29,436 bases of DNA from Pleurocapsa sp. MO_226.B13 (GCA_030064795.1 JASJEI010000345.1:1-29436); one strand, 5' to 3'. Shown: positions 6,287 through 15,267, counted from the stretch's first letter. A program made the numbers and translations. Notes: generated from the sequence alone by a model not told the origin.

Positions 6287-7339
6287 ATGGTTTCTGCAAC
6301 TAAAATTCCCAGTTTATCGCCTGAATTAAAAAATCGGTTGGCGACTCCACTTAATATAGGTTCAGTAGTACTTAATAGCCGTGTTTTACAGTCTCCTCTA
6401 TCTGGAGTGACAGATTTAGTCTTTCGTCGTTTGGTGAGGCGATATGCCCCAAAATCGATGATGTATACCGAAATGGTGAGTGCCAAAGAAATTTATCATC
6501 TGGCAGAATTACCGCAGATTATGGCGATCGCTCCCGACGAAGATCCGATTAGTATTCAACTATTTGATTGTCGCCCAGACTTCATGGCTCAAGCAGCCCA
6601 AAAAGCGGTAGCAGAAGGGGCAAATACCATCGATATCAATATGGGTTGTCCTGTTAATAAAATTACTAAAAAAGGTGGTGGTTCGTCTCTATTACGTCAA
6701 CCAGAAGTCGCCGAAGCCATTGTCAAAACGGTAGTTGAGGCTGTAGATGTTCCTGTAACGGTTAAAACTCGAATTGGTTGGGATGACGATGAAATCAACA
6801 TTATTGACTTCGCCCGTAAAATCGAAGATTGCGGTGCAACTATGCTGACTCTCCACGCTCGTACCCGCGCCCAAGGTTATAAAGGTAGTGCCAGATGGGA
6901 ATGGATTGCTAAAGTTAAACAAGTCTTATCCATACCCGTAATTGCCAATGGCGATATTTTCTCAGTTAAAGCTGCGATTAAATGCTTAGAAATAACTCAG
7001 GCTGACGGGGTGATGTGTTCGCGGGGGACATTGGGTTATCCCTTTTTAGTCGGAGAAATCGATCGCTTTTTAAAAACTGGAGAAATTTTGCCCTCTCCCT
7101 CTGTAACGGAGAAATTAGAATGCGCCAAAGAACATCTACAGGGCTTATGGGAATACAAAGGACAACGAGGTATCTATCAATCTCGCAAACATCTAGCTTG
7201 GTATTGTAAGGGCTTTCCTGGTGCAGCAGAATTGAGAGATCGCCTCTCTCAAATAGAAACTGTCGAACAGGGATTGAAGATATTAGATGAAGCGATCGCT
7301 ACTATTATCGAGAATAACTACAGGTTCGGATACAAATGA
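6287..7339 (+). CDS. dus: tRNA-dihydrouridine synthase (DusB-like)
   Basis: This FMN-dependent enzyme reduces uridine to dihydrouridine in the tRNA D-arm using NADPH. From the ATG at 6287 it has 350 residues. The N-terminal TIM barrel carries LQSPLSGVTDLVFRRL (FMN and substrate loop) and IDINMGCPVNKI, whose Cys (residue 121 from this start) is the catalytic acid. KTRIGWDDD, LHARTRAQGYKG and VIANGDI with GVMCSRGTLGYPFL supply FMN phosphate contacts, and a C-terminal helical tRNA-binding domain follows. An upstream TTG (6185) would add 34 residues translated from a palindrome and is rejected. The DusB assignment rather than another Dus class rests on overall motif form. Confidence 0.9.
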   Translation: MVSATKIPSLSPELKNRLATPLNIGSVVLNSRVLQSPLSGVTDLVFRRLVRRYAPKSMMYTEMVSAKEIYHLAELPQIMAIAPDEDPISIQLFDCRPDFMAQAAQKAVAEGANTIDINMGCPVNKITKKGGGSSLLRQPEVAEAIVKTVVEAVDVPVTVKTRIGWDDDEINIIDFARKIEDCGATMLTLHARTRAQGYKGSARWEWIAKVKQVLSIPVIANGDIFSVKAAIKCLEITQADGVMCSRGTLGYPFLVGEIDRFLKTGEILPSPSVTEKLECAKEHLQGLWEYKGQRGIYQSRKHLAWYCKGFPGAAELRDRLSQIETVEQGLKILDEAIATIIENNYRFGYK

Positions 7340-7485
7340 GAATTATTATCAGTTGCAAAGCGACCTAGCTTGATTTTTAGAGATAGCCTGAAAATTATTT
7401 ATAGCCGTTGTTATTTTTTAGCTTTTTTGATTTATCTGGGAATCATTACTCAAGATAAATAAATTAAAGCGCGGATAAAATTTGA

Positions 7486-7799
7486 ATGAATATCGAACAG
7501 ATAAGACAAGCACGGGATGAAACTACCCCACCAGAAATATTGGCCCAGTTAGCAAATAGCAAAGATAAACAGACTCGTCAATATGTTGCGAGTAATCCTA
7601 ATACTCCTGTAAAAGTTGTAGAAAAATTGATTCTATTTTAGAAGAATTAGCTAATGACGAATGAGTAAAAGTACGCAAAAAAGTCATTCAAAATAAATTA
7701 ACTCCCTGTTTTATCTTAGAAAAACTAACAAAAGATACCGATAAATATATTCGAGCTAAGGCAGTTGAAAATTTAAGGCTAAGAAATAATTTAAAATAA
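7486..7799 (+). pseudogene. Decayed leucine-rich-variant (LRV) repeat protein gene
   Basis: An ATG at 7486 opens a 51-codon frame reading TPPEILAQLANSKDKQTRQ then YVASNPNTPVKVVEKL, which is the LRV/HEAT-like unit seen in cyanobacterial repeat proteins. The frame ends at TAG 7639-7641. The homologous reading continues in another frame as DSILEELANDE, TGA (7662-7664), VKVRKKVIQNKLTPCFILEK and KYIRAKAVENLRLRNNLK, with stop 7797-7799. A single-base loss near 7628 plus a TGG-to-TGA-type change explain this. The function of the intact gene is not known to me. It lies convergent to the ABC ATPase gene on the other strand. Confidence 0.65.
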
Positions 7800-7831
7800 T
7801 ATTGATATATCTTGGCGAGCGTATTATTGCC

Positions 7832-9685
7832 TTAATTATAAATAGTCTCTCCAGTTGGAATAGAGGCAATTAACTTACGAGTATATTCAGTTTTAGGATG
7901 GCGATAAATATCTTCTGCGGTGTCGATCTCTTCAATTTTGCCCTGGTTCATGACAATAATGCGATCGCTCATAAACTTAACCACACTCAAGTCATGGGAG
8001 ATAAAAACATAAGTCAAACCCAGATCTGCCTGTAATTCTTTAAGTAAGTTTAATACCTGTGCCTGTACCGAAACATCCAAAGCCGAAACCGACTCATCAC
8101 AGATAATAAATTGTGGTTCTAAAGCTAGGGCGCGGGCGATACATACCCGTTGTCTTTGTCCTCCAGAAAACTCATGGGGATAGCGGTTGCTCATCTCGGG
8201 ATCTAAGCCCACTCGTTCTAAAAGTTCCGCTACTTTCTTTTGGCGATCGCATTTTATCTTATGAACTACTAAAGGTTCGGCGATCGCTTTACCAATATTA
8301 ATACGAGGATTAAGAGAATTATAGGGATTTTGAAAGACGATCTGCATTTGTCGGCGCAGCGATCGTAGTTTTTGGCTTTTTAAAGAGAGATTTGTAATAT
8401 TGTCGCCATCAAAAATAACCTCCCCATCCATTGGCTGAATTAGCCTGAGCAAAGTTCTGGCGAGGGTAGATTTACCGCAACCAGATTCTCCGACTAAGCC
8501 TAAAGTTTCCCCTGGATACACCTCAAAAGAAACATTGTTTACCGCCATTAAATATTTTTTAGTTCTGCCAAAGACACCCTTGAGGGGAAAACCAACACGC
8601 AGTTGTTTAACAGACATCAAGGGCGGTTGCTTGAGTAATTGCTCTAATCTCATTCGTTGTGCGCTATCGGTGACAACTTGACTTAATTTAGAATCTATAT
8701 CCGTTGGTTTTTCAACAATCTCAATCTCTCCCTCAGCAGTGGTAGATACATCCATAAAATCCGCCACCGTCGGTAAGATCTCTAACTTGCGCTTCAGTGT
8801 GGGACGACAGGCTAATAATCCTTTTGTATAGGGATGTTGGGGATTAGTAAAGACAGTCTCGATCTTCCCCGCTTCTACTACTCGCCCTCGATACATCACC
8901 GTTACCGTATCGACTAATTCCGCAATCACTCCTAGATCGTGGGTAATAAAAATCAACGCCATTCCCCGATCTTCACAAAGACGACGCAACAAATCGAGAA
9001 TCGTCGCCTGAACTGTAACATCCAGGGCGGTTGTCGGTTCGTCGGCAATTAAAACGCTAGGATTACAAGAAATTGCCATGGCAATTGTCACCCGTTGTAA
9101 TTGTCCCCCCGATAGCTGATGGGGGTAGCGTTTGAGTATTTCCTGTTTGCGCCGATTAATATAGTTAGATATTTCGCGATCGTTATTTGATAGATGAGAA
9201 TTCTCGTTAATATATTGCTGTCTGAGAGTTTTATCGTCAGGTAAAAGTTGTACCTCTTGTAATAAGGCGATCGCTTTTCTTCTCGCTTCTGAGGGGGATA
9301 CCTTTTGATGTAATAAAATCGCTTCGGTTAGCTGAAAGCCAATATTATAAACAGGGTTGAGCGCGCTCATCGGCTCTTGAAAAATCATGGCAATCTCGCC
9401 ACCACGATAGCTTCTGCGCTCTGTTTCATTAACTTGTAACAGATCTACTGCCGATCTACCTTCAGGAGTAAAATAAATCTCCCCCTGAGTAATACGTCCA
9501 GGAGTAGGAACTAAACCCATAATTGCCAGGGAAGTTACCGATTTCCCCGAACCAGACTCGCCAACGATACCTAATTTTTCACCTTTGCTGAGTTGAAAGC
9601 TCAGATCCCTTACTGCCACGATCGGTTTAGTTTCGGTAGTAAATTGAACTTGTAGCTGGCGAACATCAAGAACGGTTTCAGTCAT
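7832..9685 (-). CDS. Fused two-domain peptide-type ABC transporter ATP-binding protein
   Basis: The 617-residue protein joins two OppD/OppF-like ATPase domains in tandem, the arrangement of GsiA or YejF. Domain 1: Walker A GESGSGKS (42-49), signature LSGGQLQR (191-198), Walker B VLIADEP (about 211-217). Domain 2: Walker A GESGCGKS (399-406), signature FSGGQRQR (506-513), Walker B FIICDES (526-532). After each domain is the peptide-family tail ([10 protein letters not shown] at 281-290; [11 protein letters not shown] at 595-605). Domain 1 carries an extra hydrophilic insertion of roughly 30 residues (about 153-186) before its signature. The expected substrate class is peptides, or nickel or other small solutes; no permease or binding protein is adjacent, so the partners lie elsewhere. 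Confidence 0.9.
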   Translation of the reverse strand: MTETVLDVRQLQVQFTTETKPIVAVRDLSFQLSKGEKLGIVGESGSGKSVTSLAIMGLVPTPGRITQGEIYFTPEGRSAVDLLQVNETERRSYRGGEIAMIFQEPMSALNPVYNIGFQLTEAILLHQKVSPSEARRKAIALLQEVQLLPDDKTLRQQYINENSHLSNNDREISNYINRRKQEILKRYPHQLSGGQLQRVTIAMAISCNPSVLIADEPTTALDVTVQATILDLLRRLCEDRGMALIFITHDLGVIAELVDTVTVMYRGRVVEAGKIETVFTNPQHPYTKGLLACRPTLKRKLEILPTVADFMDVSTTAEGEIEIVEKPTDIDSKLSQVVTDSAQRMRLEQLLKQPPLMSVKQLRVGFPLKGVFGRTKKYLMAVNNVSFEVYPGETLGLVGESGCGKSTLARTLLRLIQPMDGEVIFDGDNITNLSLKSQKLRSLRRQMQIVFQNPYNSLNPRINIGKAIAEPLVVHKIKCDRQKKVAELLERVGLDPEMSNRYPHEFSGGQRQRVCIARALALEPQFIICDESVSALDVSVQAQVLNLLKELQADLGLTYVFISHDLSVVKFMSDRIIVMNQGKIEEIDTAEDIYRHPKTEYTRKLIASIPTGETIYN

Positions 9686-9836
9686 AATTTGGGTTGAGTC
9701 TAAGATTAACAGAATTTTAACCGATCGATTGAGATCTGAAGTTAATAAGCTTCAGAGAATGCTTACATCAACCCAAGTTCGACTAAATCACTTTGTCTGG
9801 CGATCGAGATCTAGTTTGCCAGAGTTATGAAGTCAC

Positions 9837-9855
9837 TGTGAAGCCAATGTGAAGC
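9837..9855. promoter_or_regulatory. Direct repeat TGTGAAGC with 11-bp period upstream of the GH9 gene
   Basis: TGTGAAGC occurs at 9837-9844 and 9848-9855, one helical turn apart, directly before a TTTATAAA stretch that could serve as a -10 region, about 60 bp before the start codon. Such same-face direct repeats are typical of response-regulator activators. The regulator is not identified. The wider 9686-9919 spacer also holds an inverted TTGGGTTGA/TCAACCCAA pair. Confidence 0.35.
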
Positions 9856-9919
9856 TTTTATAAAGGGAACAAGTTAAACAAACAAATTTTTAACAAGTTA
9901 CTCAGAAAAGTTACTGAAA

Positions 9920-11734
9920 ATGGCTACTAATCAAACTACGATCGACACCAATCCTTTAATCTCGGAAGACTGGAATGGAGGCTACAAACTAGAACTAGGA
10001 CTTACTGCCGAAGCAGAAGCCAACAACTGGAAAATTGACTTTGAGCTTCCTTATACTATCAGTGCTGCTTATGGCGTAGATCTAGTAGACAACGGCAACG
10101 GTAGTTACACCATCAGCGGTCAAAACGAGCAGGTAAATCTCAGTACGGGACAATCCATTCAACCGATCTTCATTATTGAAGACAACGGACAAGAAGCTTT
10201 AGCACCTCAGTTCACTAACTTTAGTTTCGATTCCAACACTACAACAGAATCAGTTAGCGAACCAATAGTTGAAGAATCTGTCAGTGAAACTTCAGAACCA
10301 GTAGAAATTGCCGAAACTAGCGGACAAAAAGTAGGACAGCAAGGAAAATTCGCCTATGGCGAAGCCCTACAAAAAAACTTCCTCTTCCTCGAAGCCAACC
10401 GTTCGGGAGACTTAGGCCCAGACAATCGTCTCGAATGGCGTACTGACTCCACCCTCAACGACGGTAGCACCGTCGGTCGCGACCTCAGTGGCGGCTACTT
10501 CGATGCAGGGGATCACGTCAAATTCGGTCAGCCCATGGCCGCCTCAGTTAATATGCTCGCTTGGGGGGGAGTCGAATACACCGAAGCCTACAAACAATCA
10601 GGACAGTTCGACGAACTCCTTGAAGCCGTCAAATGGGGCACCGACTACTTCCTCAAAGCCCACGAAACCAACAACGGCAAAACCGAACGACTTTGGGTAC
10701 AAGTCGGAGAAGGTGGCAGTGCCAACGACCATGGATATTGGGGCGCACCCGAAACCGTCGAAGCCAATACCACCCGTAACGCTTTTGCCATCGACCCGAA
10801 TAACCCAGGTTCGGATGTAGCAGCTTCCACCTCCAGTGCTTTAGCAGCAGCCTCAATGCTCTTTCGCGGGGTAGATAATGCCTATGCCGATCGACTGTTA
10901 AACAATGCCAAACAACTCTATGAGTTTGCCGAAACCTATCAAGGTAAGTATTCCGATTCCGTCTCGGCAGCCAATCCTTTCTATACTAGTTGGAGTGGTT
11001 ATGGCGATGAATTAGCCTCTGGTGCAGCTTGGTTACACAAAGCCACTGGGGAACAGTCTTACCTGACTAAAGCCGAGAATTACTTTAAAAACAACGTTGG
11101 CGGACTGGGAGACTGGTCTTGGGCGGCCGACGACCATTCCTATGGTGCAGCCGTAATTCTCGCTCAAGAAAGTGACGATCCTTTCTTTAAAAGTCAAGTT
11201 GAAGGCTGGTTAGATAAATGGATTAATGGCGGTGGCAACATTAACTATACTACGGGTGGCTTTGCCCATCGTGCCAGATGGGGTTCGGTCCCCGTAACTA
11301 GTTCGGCTGCTTATTTGGCACAACTGTATAACGATACGGTCAAAGAAGATGCTCGCTACAGTGACTTTGCCAATAATCAGGTCGATTATATTCTCGGTGA
11401 TAATCCAGCTAACTTGAGCTATATGATTGGGTTTGGCGATAATTATCCTCAAAGTCCTCATCATCGTGGTTCTGCTCCTAATATTAAAAACGATCCGACC
11501 GCACCGATGGAAAATATACTTTATGGTGCGGTAGTTGGTGGGCCAGATGCACCCGATGATTATGCTCACAACGACCGTCGTGATGACTGGGTGACCAATG
11601 AGGTGGGAACGAGCTATAATGCGCCGTTTGCTTCGGCTTTGATTCAGCAGTATGACAATTTAGGTGGCGATCCTCTCTCGGAGTCGGAACTCGACCAATT
11701 GATTGGTGTTGATGCTAATGGTGTTGGTTTTTAG
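9920..11734 (+). CDS. Family 9 glycoside hydrolase (endoglucanase-like) with N-terminal carbohydrate-binding-like domain
   Basis: This 604-residue protein is predicted to hydrolyse beta-1,4-glucan by inversion. Residues 13-90 (SEDWNGGYKLELGL, NGNGSYTISG, PIFIIEDNG) resemble a CBM2-type beta-sandwich. A Glu/Ser/Thr-rich linker (about 105-137) follows, then the (alpha/alpha)6 catalytic domain. GH9 signatures are visible: GGYFDAGDHVKF with D195 and D198, SPHHRG with the active-site His, and YAHNDRRDDWVTNEVG with proton donor E561. There is no signal peptide: the N-terminus MATNQTTIDTNPLISEDW is hydrophilic. The C-terminus ends about 43 residues after the donor Glu with ELDQLIGVDANGVGF. The gene is locally GC-richer (about 58% in 10381-10440) than its surroundings. 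Export, if any, may use a type I or other leaderless route. Confidence 0.92.
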   Translation: MATNQTTIDTNPLISEDWNGGYKLELGLTAEAEANNWKIDFELPYTISAAYGVDLVDNGNGSYTISGQNEQVNLSTGQSIQPIFIIEDNGQEALAPQFTNFSFDSNTTTESVSEPIVEESVSETSEPVEIAETSGQKVGQQGKFAYGEALQKNFLFLEANRSGDLGPDNRLEWRTDSTLNDGSTVGRDLSGGYFDAGDHVKFGQPMAASVNMLAWGGVEYTEAYKQSGQFDELLEAVKWGTDYFLKAHETNNGKTERLWVQVGEGGSANDHGYWGAPETVEANTTRNAFAIDPNNPGSDVAASTSSALAAASMLFRGVDNAYADRLLNNAKQLYEFAETYQGKYSDSVSAANPFYTSWSGYGDELASGAAWLHKATGEQSYLTKAENYFKNNVGGLGDWSWAADDHSYGAAVILAQESDDPFFKSQVEGWLDKWINGGGNINYTTGGFAHRARWGSVPVTSSAAYLAQLYNDTVKEDARYSDFANNQVDYILGDNPANLSYMIGFGDNYPQSPHHRGSAPNIKNDPTAPMENILYGAVVGGPDAPDDYAHNDRRDDWVTNEVGTSYNAPFASALIQQYDNLGGDPLSESELDQLIGVDANGVGF

Positions 11735-11760
11735 TTAAACTAGCTGGAAATTTTTGACAC

Positions 11761-11796
11761 AAATGCGATCGCTTTCTAACTATGGCGATCGCATTT
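11761..11796. terminator. HIP1-based hairpin terminator between convergent genes
   Basis: Perfect 12-bp arms AAATGCGATCGC (11761-11772) and GCGATCGCATTT (11785-11796), each containing HIP1, are followed by TT on the plus strand so that the right side reads ATTTTTAA. It lies 26 bp after the GH9 stop and before the convergent GAF gene. It should terminate the GH9 transcript and may act weakly in the other direction. Confidence 0.65.
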
Positions 11797-11812
11797 TTAA
11801 TTGTTGAAAATA

Positions 11813-12307
11813 CTAAGCATTACTAATAGTTCTAGCATTGGATAATTTTGTAGCTCCTGCTTTCATAGTTTCGATATGCTCTTGTTTCCAATCAAAAGGA
11901 CTCTGACAATGATGGGCAACCAATAAACCCCACAGTCCTGTTGAGGTCAAGACTGGAACGACTAAATTAGCTTTTACTTGTATACTTGCTAAAAAATCTC
12001 GATGACATTCTGCAATCGAAGCCTTTTCTATATTGGCGATCGCCCTAATTCTACCATTGAGATATAGTTCTGCATATTCGCCGTTAAAACATTCATCTGG
12101 CCCTGTCGAACCTAAAATGGAATAGTCAAGAGAACTTAAAGATTCAAAAGTTACTCTTCCCTCCCATTGACGATAAAAATAATATAAAACCACGCGGTCA
12201 ACGCCGAGTTGATTTCTGATACTGTCGGTTACATTCTGAACTAATCGGTCTTCACTAAGATTGTTTTCTAGACGATGTAACAGCTTTTCTAGACCAAGAT
12301 CGGACAT
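11813..12307 (-). CDS. Stand-alone GAF domain protein, candidate DXCF cyanobacteriochrome
   Basis: The 164-residue protein is essentially one GAF domain without an output module. Residues 36-45 (VDRVVLYYFY) and 123-141 (TGLWGLLVAHHCQSPFDWK) match cyanobacteriochrome-type GAF domains. A Cys-His pair at C101-H102 aligns with the canonical bilin-attachment Cys-His. A DECF sequence at 71-74 matches the DXCF motif that supplies the second Cys in blue/green receptors. The two Cys are 28 residues apart, the same spacing as in TePixJ (C494 and C522, from memory). The gene might signal through a protein partner, or could be a non-photosensory GAF that retains these residues by descent. Convergent to GH9. 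Confidence 0.8.
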   Translation of the reverse strand: MSDLGLEKLLHRLENNLSEDRLVQNVTDSIRNQLGVDRVVLYYFYRQWEGRVTFESLSSLDYSILGSTGPDECFNGEYAELYLNGRIRAIANIEKASIAECHRDFLASIQVKANLVVPVLTSTGLWGLLVAHHCQSPFDWKQEHIETMKAGATKLSNARTISNA

Positions 12308-12420
12308 AAAATAATATATCTACTAAAGTAGACATTAAAAGTAACTAGATAAGTTCAATTTAATATTGCTCGCCAAAATTTACAAATACAGTAGAGTTAC
12401 TTTGCCCGACATTACAAGAT

Positions 12421-12987
12421 CTAAAACTCGATAAACTTTGGTAACACAAAATCTGCTAACCAAACGCAATCATTTCCTCGATAAAATCTCAGTCCCTCTC
12501 GATATGCATCGGAAGATTGAACCGTAAGTATAACTGGTTGCTTGGTTTTACGCCGTCCGACTTTCTTGGCTGTTTCTGTGTCAACCGATAGATGAACGTA
12601 CTGTCTCTTCATCGGCTTTAAACCTTCAACTCTAATTATTTTAACAGCCTCGACTGTTGTTCCGTGGTACAGGAGTACGGGTGGTTCGGCTAGTGTTTTT
12701 ACAAGTTTACCTGGCAAAGAATGTCCGTAGATCGCCCTAATCTTACCATTGTGAATTTCATGACGCTTTTTATCAGACAAAGCAATCATTTTGGCTAAAT
12801 CTGCTTGAGTTAAATCTGACCATTCAGCTTTCTCTTTTCGTAATGAACTCAATAATAATTCAAGAGATACCCAACCTTCTTCATCAAGCTCTAACTCATA
12901 AAGCCAAGGCTGATGACGTAAGGCATGAGAAATTGTTTTGCTCAATACTCGCCAAGAATTCTGATTCAAAATCCGATCGCTCATCAT
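12421..12987 (-). CDS. kptA: RNA 2'-phosphotransferase (KptA/Tpt1 family)
   Basis: This NAD+-dependent enzyme removes an internal RNA 2'-phosphate, giving ADP-ribose 1'',2''-cyclic phosphate. It is essential for tRNA splicing in fungi, while its bacterial role is unsettled. The 188 residues show the N-terminal winged-helix lobe with SKTISHALRHQP (R24-H25), RAIYGHS at 84-90 (family RAnqGHS), YHGT at 107-110, and RQYVHLS with H132. A RRKTKQPVIL stretch follows. The start ATG overlaps the stop of the upstream transporter gene by 4 bp (ATGA), so the two are translationally coupled. A second Met follows immediately. Confidence 0.92.
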   Translation of the reverse strand: MMSDRILNQNSWRVLSKTISHALRHQPWLYELELDEEGWVSLELLLSSLRKEKAEWSDLTQADLAKMIALSDKKRHEIHNGKIRAIYGHSLPGKLVKTLAEPPVLLYHGTTVEAVKIIRVEGLKPMKRQYVHLSVDTETAKKVGRRKTKQPVILTVQSSDAYREGLRFYRGNDCVWLADFVLPKFIEF

Positions 12988-13910
12988 CTAATAAACATCA
13001 AGGCAATCCCACCCAAAGAAACTATAACCCCTAATATCGCTCGCCAACTAATCTTTTCTCCTTGCAATGCCACTATGGGTAAGATAAACAAGGGACTGGT
13101 AGCCAAAAAAGTCTGAGCAATGCCAGTGGGGGCAAATTTTAGAGATGTTTGCTGTAACCAAATACCGAGATAGGTACTACCAAAAGCGGCGATCGCAATT
13201 ATAAGCAGACTACGCAGTGATAGTTGCCATCTTGCTTTGCTTTGTCTTATCGGTAGGGGCAAAAACAACAAACACAGTACAATCAATGTGCCACCGAGCA
13301 AACGAATCAGAGTACTTTCTAAGGGACTAATATCCGACTGTATTAGGGCGAAACGGGAGATAACCGCGCCAGTTGCTTTAGCGATCGCACCCAAGACTCC
13401 CCAAATGATTCCCAACTGTGAAACTCTGGTATTATTTACAGGATTGCGTTCGCTAATCACCCAAGCAATACCCAAGATAGTTAGCAAGATCCCAGACCAA
13501 ACAAGCGGTTGTAGTTGTTCGCCAATAAAAATCAATGCCAGTAATGCACCCATCGGCGGAGAGGCAGTTTCCAGTAACAAGGTGCGTCTTGCACCCAAAC
13601 TATTTAAGGCCGCAAAGTAGGCGGTATCACCCAAACCAATACCAATTACACCGCTAAAAGCTAACCAAGCAATAGTAGACCGAGATAAATCTGCCAGGTT
13701 TGCTCCCTGTAAAATTAGAGTCAGGGCAATCAAGGCGATCGCAATTATGCCCTTAGAGAGATTGAGCTGTAGGGGAGGAATATTGACCCCCAAACGTCTA
13801 TAGATAACTGAGGAAACCGCCCAAAGCAAAGCAGCACTTAAAGCAGCAATTTCGCCAATAAAGTTATTTAATGGGGGAATCGTAGAAGTTACAACTAGCA
13901 AATAAAACAA
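12984..13910 (-). CDS. EamA family (DMT superfamily) transporter
   Basis: The 308-residue protein has about ten hydrophobic segments arranged as two EamA repeats. The first repeat spans roughly 15-150 and includes GEIAALSAALLWAVSSVIYRR. The second spans about 167-305 and starts GIIWGVLGAIAKATGAVISRF. Members export or import metabolites and amino acids across the inner membrane; the substrate cannot be inferred. The gene is first of a two-gene unit with kptA. A longer N-terminal tail MFYLLVVTSTIPPLNN precedes the first repeat, and a later start cannot be excluded. Confidence 0.88.
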   Translation of the reverse strand: MFYLLVVTSTIPPLNNFIGEIAALSAALLWAVSSVIYRRLGVNIPPLQLNLSKGIIAIALIALTLILQGANLADLSRSTIAWLAFSGVIGIGLGDTAYFAALNSLGARRTLLLETASPPMGALLALIFIGEQLQPLVWSGILLTILGIAWVISERNPVNNTRVSQLGIIWGVLGAIAKATGAVISRFALIQSDISPLESTLIRLLGGTLIVLCLLFLPLPIRQSKARWQLSLRSLLIIAIAAFGSTYLGIWLQQTSLKFAPTGIAQTFLATSPLFILPIVALQGEKISWRAILGVIVSLGGIALMFIR

Positions 13911-14229
13911 GAGGCTCGATTAAATGAGTTTTTAGTTCTTGGTTCCTAATTTCTAGTTTAATTAACTAGTAAGTTTAATAACAGTTTAGTTTGATCTTAG
14001 TTGGTCTGGAAGATTGCTTGTCATTTATTTTGCCATGCCCAGTTACTATTTTCCACTTCTCAATCCGACACGATTTAATTTTATTTTAAGTATCTAATAG
14101 TTTAAAAAACTGATTTTCTCGATTTAATAAAGATACAGTCCCAGTTAATTAAATACCAAATTAGATCTTAAGTTTAGGGGCAAATAGCATTTATTCATCA
14201 GATACACAAACTATCAGGGAGTAATCTTA
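13911..14229. other. Divergent intergenic region, eamA / gap
   Basis: These 319 AT-rich bases must contain promoters for the leftward eamA-kptA unit and the rightward GAPDH gene. I see no confident operator or terminator. An AGGGAG ribosome-binding site at about 14216-14221 precedes the GAPDH ATG with ordinary spacing. Confidence 0.6.
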
Positions 14230-15267
14230 ATGGCAACCGTCAGAGTAGCGATTAATGGTTTCGGGCGCATTGGCAGATTAGTCTTTCGCGCTGGACTCAA
14301 CAATCCTAATATAGAATTCGTCTGTATCAACGATCTCGTACCTGCCGAAGCGATCGCTTATCTTCTCAAATACGATTCCACTCACGGGCGTTTTGCGGGT
14401 ACTGTAGAGGCTCAGGACAAGGGTATAGTAGTTAATGGCAAACATATACCTTGCGTTTCAATTAAAAATCCCGAAGAACTGCCTTGGCAAGAATATAAAG
14501 TAGATTATGTCCTCGAATGTACGGGTTTATTTACTACTTATGCAGGAGCATCCCAACACCTCAGCGCAGGAGCGAAAAGAGTGGTTATTTCTGCACCGAC
14601 CAAAGATCCCGATCGAGTTAAAACTTTATTGGTAGGAGTCAATCACCAAAGCTTCGATCCCAGTGTTGATGCGATCGTCTCTAACGCAAGCTGTACCACT
14701 AACTGTCTTGCACCCATTGCTAAAGTAATCAACGACAACTTTGGGTTAGCAGAAGGCTTAATGACTACGATCCATGCCATGACAGCGACTCAGCCTACTG
14801 TAGATGGGTTTAGCAAAAAAGATCTACGTTCGGGACGCAGTGCTGCTCAAAATATTATTCCCGCGTCTACAGGTGCAGCTAAGGCAGTCAGCTTGGTGTT
14901 ACCAGAGCTAGCAGGAAAACTAACAGGTATGGCAATGCGGGTTCCAACTCCCGATGTCTCGGTAGTCGATCTTACCTTCCGTACCGAAAGAGCAACAAGT
15001 TATGAGGAAATTTGCCGAGCCATGGCAGAAGCTTCAGCAGGAGAAATGCAGGGAATTCTAGGCTACACCGACGATCCCGTAGTGTCTACAGATTTTACAG
15101 GAGATTCTCACTCTAGTATTTTTGATGCTGGTGCGGGTATGGAGCTAAACAGTAACTTTTTTAAAGTTGTCGCCTGGTATGACAACGAATGGGGCTATTC
15201 TAATCGGGCGATTGATTTGATCCTAGCAATGGCAGCTAAAGAGACAGATATGCTAGTCAATGCTTAG
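14230..15267 (+). CDS. gap1: Glyceraldehyde-3-phosphate dehydrogenase, type I, glycolytic (NAD-type)
   Basis: The 345-residue enzyme converts glyceraldehyde-3-phosphate to 1,3-bisphosphoglycerate. The Rossmann motif INGFGRIGR (8-16) is followed by VCINDLV, and Asp35 in that position is the residue that selects NAD over NADP. The catalytic Cys is C155 in SNASCTTNC, and the general-base His lies in [10 protein letters not shown]. The C-terminal [11 protein letters not shown] is canonical. An Asp at 35 and linkage to enolase and glycogen phosphorylase favour the catabolic Gap1 paralogue rather than the Calvin-cycle Gap2, which usually has a different residue pattern there. Paralogue assignment is by motif only. 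Confidence 0.9.
   Translation: MATVRVAINGFGRIGRLVFRAGLNNPNIEFVCINDLVPAEAIAYLLKYDSTHGRFAGTVEAQDKGIVVNGKHIPCVSIKNPEELPWQEYKVDYVLECTGLFTTYAGASQHLSAGAKRVVISAPTKDPDRVKTLLVGVNHQSFDPSVDAIVSNASCTTNCLAPIAKVINDNFGLAEGLMTTIHAMTATQPTVDGFSKKDLRSGRSAAQNIIPASTGAAKAVSLVLPELAGKLTGMAMRVPTPDVSVVDLTFRTERATSYEEICRAMAEASAGEMQGILGYTDDPVVSTDFTGDSHSSIFDAGAGMELNSNFFKVVAWYDNEWGYSNRAIDLILAMAAKETDMLVNA

Noticed and set aside
6178..6486. Open frame of 102 codons on the minus strand over the dus start
   Set aside because: It overlaps the HIP1 hairpin and the conserved dus coding frame, and its product has no recognisable features.
10488..10820. 110-codon plus-strand frame inside the GH9 gene
   Set aside because: Low-complexity Pro/Ser/Thr/Lys product arising from out-of-frame reading of a conserved catalytic domain.
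11210..11569. 119-codon minus-strand frame opposite the GH9 C-terminus
   Set aside because: It is antisense to the conserved GH9 SPHHRG and YAHNDRRDDW region, has no ribosome-binding site and no familiar motif.
13237..13620. 127-codon plus-strand frame opposite the EamA gene
   Set aside because: The opposite strand encodes a clear two-repeat EamA membrane protein; this frame has no family features.
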